From Chitinophaga oryzae (GTDB lineage Bacteria; Bacteroidota; Bacteroidia; Chitinophagales; Chitinophagaceae), in assembly GCF_012516375.2 (NCBI RefSeq), contig NZ_CP051204.2, forward strand, positions 1,612,001-1,676,000: a stretch of DNA of 64,000 nucleotides. The letters are read 5' to 3'. The notes under the pieces were generated by a model. The model searched no databases. It was not told the DNA's origin and saw only the letters and a list, made by a program, of their open reading frames with translations. Shown here piece after piece: positions 45,758-53,820 of the stretch (the stretch's first letter is position 1; each line of letters opens with the position of its first letter). The position numbers and the translations under genes were made by a program.

Positions 45758-46969
45758 TTAGTTCAGTGCTTTGTTTACCAGGTCAGCTGCTTCGCTGAGG
45801 AGGGTAGCAGACTGTACTTTCAGGCCGCTGGCTTCGATCAGTTCTTTTGCTTCTTTGGCGTTGGTGCCTTGTAAGCGTACAATGATCGGCACGTTGATGT
45901 TGCCGATAGATTTGTAAGCGTCGATAACACCCTGAGCAACCCTGTCGCAACGAACGATACCGCCGAAGATATTGATCAGGATGGCTTTTACTTTCGGGTC
46001 TTTCAGGATGATGCGGAAGCCTGCTTCTACCGTTTGTGCGTTGGCAGTACCGCCTACGTCCAGGAAGTTGGCCGGATCGCCGCCGCTCAGTTTGATCATG
46101 TCCATGGTAGCCATGGCCAGACCGGCGCCGTTTACCATACAACCTACGTTACCGTCCAGTTTTACGAAGTTGAGGTTGTATTTACCTGCTTCTACTTCTG
46201 TCGGATCTTCTTCGGTGATGTCGCGGAGCGCTTCCAGGTCGGGATGACGCATCAGGGCGTTGTCGTCCAGGTTTACTTTGGCGTCAACGGCAATGATTTT
46301 TTCATCGCTGGTTTTGAATAACGGGTTGATTTCCAGCATGCTGCAGTCCAGTCCTACGTAAGCGTTGTACAGGTTGGTCACAAATTTCACCATGTTTTTG
46401 AACGCTTCGCCGCTCAGACCGAAGTTGAACGCGATGTTACGGGCCTGGAATGGCTGCAGGGGCATATTGGGTTTTACCCACTCTTTGTATATTTTCTCAG
46501 GAGTACTGTGTGCTACTTCTTCGATATCCATACCGCCTTCGGTAGAATACATGATCACATTCTGGCCTTTGGCGCGGTCCAGCAGGATAGACAGGTAAAA
46601 TTCCTTTACCGGGTTGGGGCCCGGGTAGTATACGTCCTGTGCTACCAGCACTTTGTTCACCAGCTTGCCTGCTTCTCCGGTCTGGATAGTCACCAGTGTG
46701 CCACCCAGGATGTTACCTGCAATGGTTTTCACATCTTCCGCATTTTTCCCAACTGCCACACCTCTCTGCTCAGTTCCACGGATTTTACCTTTACCGCGTC
46801 CACCAGCGTGAATTTGCGCTTTAACCACTGCAAACTCATTACCGTATTGCACCTTCAGTTGCTTGTAAGCTTCGGCAGCTGCTTCCGGTGTTTCTACCGG
46901 AATACCTTCCTGAACCGGTACATTATATTTTTTCAACAGTTCTTTAGCCTGGTACTCGTGTAAGTTCAT
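45758..46969 (-). CDS. sucC: Succinate--CoA ligase (ADP-forming) subunit beta
   Basis: 403 residues. ATP-grasp N-terminal domain (MNLHEYQAKELLKKYNVPV, HAGGRGKGK, EINPLF) and C-terminal ligase domain with the conserved GGIVRCDRVA and NIFGGI segment. It works with SucD to make ATP and succinate from succinyl-CoA in the TCA cycle. No sucD is adjacent, which is common in this phylum. It is divergent from the PNP gene. Confidence 0.97.
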   Translation of the reverse strand: MNLHEYQAKELLKKYNVPVQEGIPVETPEAAAEAYKQLKVQYGNEFAVVKAQIHAGGRGKGKIRGTEQRGVAVGKNAEDVKTIAGNILGGTLVTIQTGEAGKLVNKVLVAQDVYYPGPNPVKEFYLSILLDRAKGQNVIMYSTEGGMDIEEVAHSTPEKIYKEWVKPNMPLQPFQARNIAFNFGLSGEAFKNMVKFVTNLYNAYVGLDCSMLEINPLFKTSDEKIIAVDAKVNLDDNALMRHPDLEALRDITEEDPTEVEAGKYNLNFVKLDGNVGCMVNGAGLAMATMDMIKLSGGDPANFLDVGGTANAQTVEAGFRIILKDPKVKAILINIFGGIVRCDRVAQGVIDAYKSIGNINVPIIVRLQGTNAKEAKELIEASGLKVQSATLLSEAADLVNKALN

Positions 46970-47047
46970 CGCAATAAAATTTGCCGCTAAAATAGGTCAT
47001 TATGATTTAAATATAAAACTGCAGTCATTTGTGAATTAAAAAATAAC

Positions 47048-47055
47048 TTTGCGCG
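47048..47055 (+). promoter_or_regulatory. PNP -7 element
   Basis: TAACTTTG matches TAnnTTTG, about 44 nt before the PNP start in the sucC/PNP divergent gap; the -33 element is weak. Confidence 0.4.
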
Positions 47056-47098
47056 GGTTTGATTTTTAAATCCGACTTTTAATTAATTACATAATCAA

Positions 47099-47920
47099 AT
47101 GAGTGAATTAACGGACCAGATCAAAGCAGCTGGTGATTATATCCGGAAGCACTGGCAGGAAACGCCTGTAGCGGGGGTGATATTGGGAAGCGGGCTGGGT
47201 AACCTGACCAAAGAGATAGAACGGAGCATCGAAATATCTTATCGTGATATTCCACATTTCCCGGAATCCACTGTGGAAGGGCATTCAGGAAAACTGATCC
47301 TGGGATATATGCAGGGTAAGCCCATAGTGGCCATGGCCGGCAGATTCCACTATTATGAAGGTTTTTCCATGAAACAGGTCACTTTCCCGGTGAGGGTGAT
47401 GAAAGAGCTGGGCATCCATACCCTGTTCATTTCCAATGCTGCCGGGGGGATGAACCAGCAGTTTAAGGTGGGCGACCTGATGGTGATCAGGGACCATATC
47501 AACCTGCAACCGGAACATCCGCTGCGTGGCCGTAACGAAAATACACTGGGCCCCCGTTTCCCGGATATGAGCGAACCCTATTCCAAAGCGCTGATCCAGG
47601 CGGCCCATGAAATTGCCGCTGCCAACAATATTTCACTGCATACAGGCGTATATGTGGGCGTACAGGGACCTTCCTTTGAGACAAGGGCGGAATACAAATA
47701 CATGCACATCATCGGTGGCGACGCGGTAGGGATGAGCACTGTACCGGAGGTGATCGTAGCGGCGCACGCCGGGCTGAAAGTCTTTGCCATGAGCGTTATT
47801 ACCGATATCGGCATCCGTGAAGAGGAAAATGTGATCACCCACGAGGAGGTACTGGAAGCGGCCAATGCGGCAGAACCCAAGCTTACGCTTATCTTTAGTG
47901 AATTAATCCGGCAACTATAA
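47099..47920 (+). CDS. Purine-nucleoside phosphorylase
   Basis: 273 residues of the trimeric PNP class: VILGSGLGNLTKEIE, VEGHSGKLILGYM (phosphate site His), GRFHYYEGFSM, SNAAGGMNQQFKVGDLMVIRDHINL, GPSFETRAEY, GMSTVPEVIVA and HEEVLEA with the base-binding Glu. It splits (deoxy)inosine and guanosine by phosphorolysis. It is 18 nt upstream of the porin gene and likely cotranscribed with it. Confidence 0.95.
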   Translation: MSELTDQIKAAGDYIRKHWQETPVAGVILGSGLGNLTKEIERSIEISYRDIPHFPESTVEGHSGKLILGYMQGKPIVAMAGRFHYYEGFSMKQVTFPVRVMKELGIHTLFISNAAGGMNQQFKVGDLMVIRDHINLQPEHPLRGRNENTLGPRFPDMSEPYSKALIQAAHEIAAANNISLHTGVYVGVQGPSFETRAEYKYMHIIGGDAVGMSTVPEVIVAAHAGLKVFAMSVITDIGIREEENVITHEEVLEAANAAEPKLTLIFSELIRQL

Positions 47921-47938
47921 ACGTTTTGTCATTTTCGG

Positions 47939-49918
47939 ATGAGGCATCTTCTTATTTTCATAGCCCTGCTGTTGGCAGGTAGTCATTCCTTAATGGCACA
48001 GTTCAATACCGGACGTTTCGGGGGTATGGGCGGCGGTGGCGGCGGTTCCAGCAAAATGCAGCGCGATACCATGCACCACCACGAAGAGCCGGACACCCTT
48101 ACATTGACTTACCGCTACCTCGGCGAGCCGACAGATTTTACCATCGACTCCTCTGTGGCGGATTTCAATATCGACTTCCTGAAAGTGCCGGCCAACTACA
48201 TGACGCTGGGCAACAGCGGTTCGGCTGCCCGCAATATTATCTTTACGCCGCTGATGAAACCCGGCTTCGATGCCGGCTTCCATGCTTACGATATCTATGG
48301 TAACAGTCACGCTAATGCCCGGTTTTATAACACCAACCGGCCCTACTCCGAACTGAACTACCTCGTAGGCAGCAAACAGGAACAGGTGATCGGGGTAACG
48401 CACACGCAGAACCGCACGGACCGTTTCAACTTTGCCTTCGATTACAGGAAAGTGAACGCCCCCGGCTTTTACCGCTCACAAACCACCAACCACGATACCT
48501 ACCGGCTGACCGCCCGCTACCAGAGTAAAAACAAAAGAGCCAATACCTATTTTAGCTTTTATTATAATAAGCTCCAGGGCGGCGAAAACGGCGGTATCAA
48601 AAGCGATACCTTCCTGTCCAACGACAAGTACAAAAACCGCCAGGCCATTGGTGTAAACCTTGGTAACCAGGAAGTGGGCCAGTATGCTTTCTTCGGCACC
48701 AAAATCCCCGTGAAATCGCAGTACCAGCAAACAGGACTGCTGATTCAGCAACAGTACGACTGGGGCCGCGGCGATACCCTGCACATCAACGACACAACGG
48801 ACTATTACCGTTACCGGCCCATTTTCCGGGTACAGTATACGTTCAACTACCAGAACGACAACTATCAGTTCATCGACAATAACCAGGATACTACCTTTTA
48901 TACACGGCATTACGGGTTTGACTTCATCACCCGGGACACCATCCATGCCCAGCACAAATGGAAAACAATATCCAATGACCTGTCACTGATACAGTTTCCT
49001 GTACTGGGCAACCTGGGACACTTCATCAACCTCGGCGCCCGGTTTGAAAGCATTACCGGTACTTTCCTCGATGCAGACATCAACTTCACCAACCTCGCGC
49101 TGCATGGTGAATACCGCAACAAAACCCGGAATAAGCTGTGGGATTTCTCTGCCCGTGGTGAGTTTTACGTAGTAGGGCAGAATATCGGGGATTACAGTAT
49201 CTACGGTAGCCTGCGCCGGCATATCAACGACCTGCTGGGAGATGTTAAACTCTCTGTCAGCAACGTTAACCGGGAGCCTTCCTACGTCTATAAGTTTTTC
49301 AACAGCAACCGCGATACCTGGTACAACAGCACCACCGCCAAGGAAAATACCACCCAGTTGCAGTTTGCCGCTGAAAATAGCAAGCTGCAGTATAATCTGG
49401 CGGTGAACTATTTCCTGTTTACCAACTACACTTACCTGAAAGACTACTATCACAGCGCACAGGCCACCAACCTGTTTAACCTGCTGCAGGTAGTATTCAG
49501 CAAGAAATTCAACATCCGTCCGTTCTCCTGGTATGCAGAAGTAGCTTTCCAGCAACGCCACGGCGAAGGGCCGCTCAATGTGCCCACCATCTGGACACGC
49601 CACCGCTTTTCCTTCGAAAAACTGCTGTACCGGAACCTGAACCTGATGACAGGGCTGGAATTCCGCTACAATACTTCGTATTACGCTGACGACTATTCTC
49701 CGTTGCTCGGACAGTTCGTGTATCAGAACACCACCAACGTGAAATACAACGCACCGGATATTTCCGCGTTTGCCCATTTCCGCATCAAGTCTTTCTCCGC
49801 CTTCGTGCGCGCAGAAAACCTGAATGTGTTCTTTGCTGAAAATAATCACGCCGCCCCGCTGTACCCGTACAATAACTTCGCCTTCAGGCTGGGACTGCGC
49901 TGGTGGTTTATCAATTAA
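47939..49918 (+). CDS. Putative porin (Porin_10 family)
   Basis: 659 residues. Signal peptide (LLIFIALLLAGSHSLMAQ), a Gly-rich stretch (GRFGGMGGGGGGSSK), then a long run of amphipathic beta strands with aromatic girdles and the final Phe-containing strand (RLGLRWWFIN), all typical of outer-membrane barrels. The opening DTLTLTYRYLGEPTDFTIDS and YMTLGNSGSAARNIIF are hallmarks of the Porin_10 group. The transported solute is unknown; its position behind a PNP hints at nucleosides but this is only context. Confidence 0.88.
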   Translation: MRHLLIFIALLLAGSHSLMAQFNTGRFGGMGGGGGGSSKMQRDTMHHHEEPDTLTLTYRYLGEPTDFTIDSSVADFNIDFLKVPANYMTLGNSGSAARNIIFTPLMKPGFDAGFHAYDIYGNSHANARFYNTNRPYSELNYLVGSKQEQVIGVTHTQNRTDRFNFAFDYRKVNAPGFYRSQTTNHDTYRLTARYQSKNKRANTYFSFYYNKLQGGENGGIKSDTFLSNDKYKNRQAIGVNLGNQEVGQYAFFGTKIPVKSQYQQTGLLIQQQYDWGRGDTLHINDTTDYYRYRPIFRVQYTFNYQNDNYQFIDNNQDTTFYTRHYGFDFITRDTIHAQHKWKTISNDLSLIQFPVLGNLGHFINLGARFESITGTFLDADINFTNLALHGEYRNKTRNKLWDFSARGEFYVVGQNIGDYSIYGSLRRHINDLLGDVKLSVSNVNREPSYVYKFFNSNRDTWYNSTTAKENTTQLQFAAENSKLQYNLAVNYFLFTNYTYLKDYYHSAQATNLFNLLQVVFSKKFNIRPFSWYAEVAFQQRHGEGPLNVPTIWTRHRFSFEKLLYRNLNLMTGLEFRYNTSYYADDYSPLLGQFVYQNTTNVKYNAPDISAFAHFRIKSFSAFVRAENLNVFFAENNHAAPLYPYNNFAFRLGLRWWFIN

Positions 49919-49921
49919 TAA

Positions 49922-49955
49922 GCTGCCCCTTGTACTCCGGTGGTACAAGGGGCAG
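49922..49955 (+). terminator. Hairpin after the porin gene
   Basis: CTGCCCCTTGTA and its complement TACAAGGGGCAG, loop CTCCGGTGG-like. It is followed by TTAACGC rather than a T-run. A -7 element TACTTTTG for the next gene lies at 49969-49976. Confidence 0.65.
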
Positions 49956-49998
49956 TTAACGCTATATTTACTTTTGTTCAACCCAAATCCTATATTTT

Positions 49999-51015
49999 AT
50001 GAAACGTTTTATCCTTGCTGTATGCCTGCTGCAGGCCCTATTTACAACAGTGACACGTGCTCAGGCGCCGATTGAGCATAATATCCTTCAAATTTATGGT
50101 AACGAAGAAGGAGCCGCCTGGCTGAATGGCGGCGATTCGTGGCAGACCGTCACGAAGGGGAGTTATCTTACCATAGAACAATTGCTTAGCGGGGCATTAA
50201 ATCCCGGATATGTCAGACAGTACTACATATTGATTGCGCGTTCGGATAACATGACCTGCGGAGAAATCCAGTTCAGGTTTTGGTTTTCCTGGAAGAACAA
50301 AGCCGGACATCAGTTCAAGGTTTCAAAGTGGAATGGAAAAGTGAATGAAGGCGGGTATGCGCTGGTACAAATTCCCGGAACAGCAGCGCAGGCCCTGGCG
50401 GCTGGTATCGCTAATACAGACCCGTATGGCGGATATTGGCGGATAGACGCCCGTGTGTCGGGCTGTGACGCTGTACCATCTGCAGTAGCAAAGATTTCCG
50501 GTATATACCTCAGAGCGATCGACTACTACCAGGGAAAAGATGCGGATGTTGTACTGAATACCGACGGCGATGTAACCATCCCCACTAAATATGTTGTGGG
50601 AGGTACTACGGGAGCGGTTGTTGTAAAAGATGGTAAAGTCGGCATCGGTACTTTTAACCCTAAAGCTTCTCTCTCTGTCAGCGGAGAGGTCTATGCAAAG
50701 AGGGTAAAAGTCACCCAAAACGCTGCCGACTGGCCGGACTATGTATTCCATCCGGACTACCGGCTCCCTTCACTGGACAGCACGGCTGCTTTCATCTCTG
50801 CAAACGGCCGCCTGCCAGGCATGCCTTCCGCCCAACAGATAGGGGAGAGCGGACTGGACCTTGGTGAGATGAACCGGCTCCTGTTACAAAAAGTAGAGGA
50901 GCTTACGCTGCATATGATCCGGTCGCAGGAGGAGAACAAAGCACTAAAAGCGAAAGTGGAGCAACTGGAAAAAAGGCCGGTATCTCCCGAAAAACGAAAA
51001 AACGGTAAACGCTAA
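49999..51015 (+). CDS. Secreted fibre-tip-like protein with C-terminal coiled coil
   Basis: 338 residues. Signal peptide (FILAVCLLQALFTTVTRAQ), an N-terminal beta-rich domain (about 20-180), then DGDVTIPTKYVVGGTTGAVV and KVGIGTFNPKASLSVSGEVYA, a repeat seen in many Bacteroidota fibre-like proteins. The end VFHPDYRLPSLDSTAAFISA to LGEMNRLLLQKVEELTLHMI is the characteristic C-terminal module, finishing in a coiled coil (EENKALKAKVEQLEKR). There is no S74 peptidase and no sorting domain. Probably a surface fibre subunit; function unknown. Own promoter suggested by TACTTTTG at 49969-49976. Confidence 0.72.
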   Translation: MKRFILAVCLLQALFTTVTRAQAPIEHNILQIYGNEEGAAWLNGGDSWQTVTKGSYLTIEQLLSGALNPGYVRQYYILIARSDNMTCGEIQFRFWFSWKNKAGHQFKVSKWNGKVNEGGYALVQIPGTAAQALAAGIANTDPYGGYWRIDARVSGCDAVPSAVAKISGIYLRAIDYYQGKDADVVLNTDGDVTIPTKYVVGGTTGAVVVKDGKVGIGTFNPKASLSVSGEVYAKRVKVTQNAADWPDYVFHPDYRLPSLDSTAAFISANGRLPGMPSAQQIGESGLDLGEMNRLLLQKVEELTLHMIRSQEENKALKAKVEQLEKRPVSPEKRKNGKR

Positions 51016-51065
51016 CCGAATGTTAAAATAACCGGCGCATCCTGAAAATGACAGCGGTCACTATA

Positions 51066-51091
51066 AAAGACAATTTATTGTAGTACTTTTG
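51066..51091 (+). promoter_or_regulatory. Promoter and palindrome of the metal-handling cluster
   Basis: TACTTTTG (51084-51091) ends 8 nt before the first ATG, so the leader is very short. Directly upstream, ACAATTTATTGT (51071-51082) is a perfect palindrome lying between the -33 and -7 positions, where a repressor or activator could bind. Confidence 0.45.
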
Positions 51092-51099
51092 TACCTGAC

Positions 51100-51495
51100 A
51101 TGAAACGTTTTTTTGCCATATTTTTTGCTTTCCTCTACACGCTGTTAACCAGCGGGTTTACGGTGAACGTGCATTATTGCATGGGCAAACTGGCGTCCGT
51201 AAAGCTGCAGAACGTCTCCGATAAGGACCAATGCAAGAAGTGCGGCCGCCCGGTAAAAAGTATGGACTGCTGTAAAAACGAGGCAAAGTTCTGTAAGGTG
51301 ACCACCTCTCACCAGGCGGCCAAAGCCCTTCAGCAGGATGCGCCGGTATCTGCCGACTTGCAGCTGCCGGTAAAAATCCTTCAAACGCCGTCTCTGTCTG
51401 CCTTACAGCTGCATCATAGCAGCTATCCGCATGATCCCCCCGATATGGGCGCTGCCACGCCCGTTTTCCTGCGCAACTGCGTTTTCCTGATCTGA
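51100..51495 (+). CDS. HYC_CC_PP-family cysteine-rich exported protein
   Basis: 131 residues. Signal peptide (FFAIFFAFLYTLLTSGFTV) followed by the diagnostic NVHYCMGKLASVK, then CKKCGRP and DCCKNEAKFCKV, giving seven cysteines and several His. Proteins with this HYC...CC...PP pattern are found in Bacteroidota beside copper-related HMA and outer-membrane protein genes; a periplasmic metal-binding role is inference. It is first in a plus-strand run with the three following genes. Confidence 0.8.
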   Translation: MKRFFAIFFAFLYTLLTSGFTVNVHYCMGKLASVKLQNVSDKDQCKKCGRPVKSMDCCKNEAKFCKVTTSHQAAKALQQDAPVSADLQLPVKILQTPSLSALQLHHSSYPHDPPDMGAATPVFLRNCVFLI

Positions 51496-51575
51496 TAACA
51501 ACTTCCTGTTACTGTTTTCCGCTGTGCGGAAAAATATAGGCATTGTTGTATTTTATAATTTATAATCATCAGATC

Positions 51576-52121
51576 ATGAAAATATTATCTGTTATCTTAC
51601 TCGCATTAGGACTTTCCTTTGGCGCTCAGGCGCAATATAAAAAAGCCAGTCTGCAGGCTTCCGGCCTCACCTGCGCTATGTGTTCACGGGCTACCCTGGA
51701 ATCGCTCCAGACCCTGCCATTTGTGGACAAAATAGACACCGACCTTGACAACACCACTTTTATCCTGCATTTTAAACAGGGGGCGGCTGTCAATATTGAC
51801 GCCATTAAGCAGAAAGTGGAAGACGCCGGTTTCTCTGTTGGCAAACTGGTAGTGACCGCCAGCTTCAGCGATGTGAAGGTGCAAAACGATGCCCATGTGC
51901 CTTTTGCGGGCAGCACCCTGCATTTTATGCAGGTAAAAGACCAGGTGCTGAACGGCGACAAAGACATTACGGTGATCGACAAGGATTTTGTTTCTGCCAA
52001 ACAGTTTAAAAAATACGCAACTGAAACCACGATGCCCTGCTATAAGACAGGGGTAATGGCTGACTGCTGCACACCGCACGACGCCAAGGCTTCCAAAAGG
52101 ATCTATCACGTCACTATTTAA
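51576..52121 (+). CDS. Exported heavy-metal-associated (HMA) domain protein
   Basis: 181 residues from ATG 51576 (signal peptide KILSVILLALGLSFGAQAQ). The first domain is HMA-like with the metal motif ASGLTCAMCSRATLES (CxxC) and the ferredoxin-like betaalphabeta order. The rest (about 95-181) is beta-rich and includes MPCYKTGVMADCCTPHDAK, a second cluster of Cys/His. Likely a periplasmic copper chaperone or sensor partner. Eighty nt downstream of the HYC protein, 14 nt upstream of the outer-membrane protein gene. Confidence 0.82.
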   Translation: MKILSVILLALGLSFGAQAQYKKASLQASGLTCAMCSRATLESLQTLPFVDKIDTDLDNTTFILHFKQGAAVNIDAIKQKVEDAGFSVGKLVVTASFSDVKVQNDAHVPFAGSTLHFMQVKDQVLNGDKDITVIDKDFVSAKQFKKYATETTMPCYKTGVMADCCTPHDAKASKRIYHVTI

Positions 52122-52135
52122 TCCTTCGGTTTCAG

Positions 52136-52990
52136 ATGCGCAAATTTTTGATGATGGCTGCGGCGTGCTTCGCCTTCAGCCAGGTAACAACAGCACAGGA
52201 ATTATACGTAAACACAGAGCCTGCCAGTAATATGGCGGCTAATTCACTCGGCATCCGGCTGACCAACAAGTTCTTTAAAATGGAACATGACGGTACCACG
52301 GGAATGCGGTTTGAACCGGAAATCATGTGGGGCATCAATAAAAAACTGATGGTACACGCCATCGGCTATGCGGCCAACATGATGCAGTCTTCCATCCGCA
52401 TGGAAGGCGGCAGCATCTACGCCAAATACCGTTTCCTGTCGCTGGACCAGCAGCATGCCCATTTCCGGATGGCCGCCTATGTGAAGGGCTCGGTAATCGA
52501 CAACCCTTATCTGCCGGCCACGCATGCTACCAAAAAGCCGTATGCCAATACGGACCTGGACCTGGAAGGAGCTACTTCCGGCGTAAGCGGCGGCGTTATC
52601 GCCACACAGCTGCTGCATAAACTGGCGCTGTCAACTACGTTAGGGTATTCCCGTTATATGAACAATATAAAGGATAATATCCCGGAGGGATTCCCGAAAA
52701 ATTCCGTAAATTATAGCCTGTCCGCAGGATATTTGCTGCTTCCGGTAAGATATAAGAACTTTAACCAGACCAACCTGAACCTGTATGTGGAACTGTTAGG
52801 CAAAACCAATGCAGACGCAGCAGGAAAAGGGTCCTATCTGGACATTGCGCCGGCAGTACAGTTTATTTTCAACAGTACTACCCGGCTGGATCTTTCTTAC
52901 CGCACACAACTCACCGGAGATATGGCGCGTAATTCGTTCAATTCGTTTTTGGTACGTATAGAACACAATATTTTTAATATTAAAAAATAA
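52136..52990 (+). CDS. Outer-membrane beta-barrel protein of the metal cluster
   Basis: 284 residues. Signal peptide (FLMMAAACFAFSQVTTAQ) and alternating hydrophobic/aromatic strands through to the C-terminal FNSFLVRIEHNIFNIKK, consistent with a small barrel of about 10-12 strands. Phrases such as GMRFEPEIMWGINKKLMVHA resemble the transporter-like outer-membrane proteins that accompany HMA genes in this phylum. No plug or TonB box is seen. Substrate is unknown; context suggests metal export or adaptation. Confidence 0.72.
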   Translation: MRKFLMMAAACFAFSQVTTAQELYVNTEPASNMAANSLGIRLTNKFFKMEHDGTTGMRFEPEIMWGINKKLMVHAIGYAANMMQSSIRMEGGSIYAKYRFLSLDQQHAHFRMAAYVKGSVIDNPYLPATHATKKPYANTDLDLEGATSGVSGGVIATQLLHKLALSTTLGYSRYMNNIKDNIPEGFPKNSVNYSLSAGYLLLPVRYKNFNQTNLNLYVELLGKTNADAAGKGSYLDIAPAVQFIFNSTTRLDLSYRTQLTGDMARNSFNSFLVRIEHNIFNIKK

Positions 52991-52997
52991 CACCTGC

Positions 52998-53567
52998 GTG
53001 AAAACAGATCTGTTCATAAAAAATATGGTTTGTCCGCGCTGTATTAAGGTAGTCAAATCAGTGCTGGAAGCCGTACCGTTCACCGTCACAGACATTCAGC
53101 TGGGCAAAGCCACCGTGGATGGAAAGGTGACTGAACAACAATTGCAGGCAGTTTCAGTTGCTTTGCAGGCGGAAGGCTTTCTGCTGATAGACGATAAAAA
53201 GCAGCAACTGGTGGCTGCCATCAAAAATATCGTTGTAGAAACCGTCCATTATTCAGAGCTGGATGACATGAGAGAAAATTTCTCCACCCTGCTGGCCGGC
53301 AAGCTGCAAAAAGACTATCATTACCTGAGCAGCCTTTTTTCCGAAATGGAAGGAGTGACCATCGAGCAGTATATCATTCAGCAAAAAATTGAACGGGTGA
53401 AAGAGCTGCTGGACTACAACGAGTTGAGTTTAAGTGAAATCAGTTATAAGATGGGGTACAGCAGCGTGGCGCACCTGTCGGCGCAGTTCAAAAAAGTGAC
53501 CGGCCTGACGCCCAGCCAGTTCAAACAACTGAAAACACCCAAGCGTATTCCCCTTGATAAACTATAG
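52998..53567 (+). CDS. HMA-like metal-binding domain fused to an AraC-type DNA-binding domain
   Basis: 189 residues, GTG start, 7 nt after the outer-membrane gene. Residues 1-70 look like an HMA fold with the metal motif NMVCPRCIKVV (CxxC). A linker helix follows, and residues 95-189 are an AraC HTH pair (YIIQQKIERVKELLDYNELS, ISYKMGYSSVAHLSAQFKKVTG-type recognition helix, LTPSQFK). The combination predicts a cytoplasmic regulator that reads metal directly through the CxxC site and controls the cluster, perhaps through the palindrome at 51071-51082. The metal (copper is most likely from context) is not shown by the sequence. Confidence 0.85.
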   Translation: MKTDLFIKNMVCPRCIKVVKSVLEAVPFTVTDIQLGKATVDGKVTEQQLQAVSVALQAEGFLLIDDKKQQLVAAIKNIVVETVHYSELDDMRENFSTLLAGKLQKDYHYLSSLFSEMEGVTIEQYIIQQKIERVKELLDYNELSLSEISYKMGYSSVAHLSAQFKKVTGLTPSQFKQLKTPKRIPLDKL

Positions 53568-53603
53568 TTGTTAGAAGTTAGTTGTTTTAGTTTTAGTTGA
53601 AAA

Positions 53604-53636
53604 GAGAGGCTGCTGCACACCGCAGCCTCTTCTTTA
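53604..53636 (+). terminator. Terminator of the metal-handling cluster
   Basis: Stem GAGGCTGC / GCAGCCTC (53606-53629), then TTCTTT, 38 nt after the regulator stop. Confidence 0.85.
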
Positions 53637-53649
53637 AAAATCACGGGAG

Positions 53650-53721
53650 ATGAAAAAAGTATTATTGTCTGTGTTGAAATTCATACAGTCATTGTTCACC
53701 AAAAAAGAGTGTTGCCGTTAA
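53650..53721 (+). CDS. 23-residue peptide with terminal Cys-Cys
   Basis: A short ORF starting MKKVLLSVLKFIQSLF, an amphipathic or weakly membrane-active helix, and ending in KKECCR before TAA. A GGGAG motif sits just before the ATG. The ORF lies between two terminators (53604-53636 and 53748-53780), so it is a separate unit or is translated from a read-through transcript. The paired Cys and basic residues would suit metal binding at the membrane. Whether it is expressed is unknown. Confidence 0.4.
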   Translation: MKKVLLSVLKFIQSLFTKKECCR

Positions 53722-53747
53722 CGGTATACCTGGTGCCGACCGTATTG

Positions 53748-53780
53748 TCCCGGAGCCGATGCTCCGGGATTTTTATTTTT
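53748..53780 (+). terminator. Terminator after the small Cys-Cys peptide ORF
   Basis: Stem CCCGGAGC / GCTCCGGG, loop CGAT, followed by ATTTTTATTTTT. Confidence 0.9.
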
Positions 53781-53820
53781 GGCATGGAAATTATATATCT
53801 TTACCCATCGATTTTTTCAG

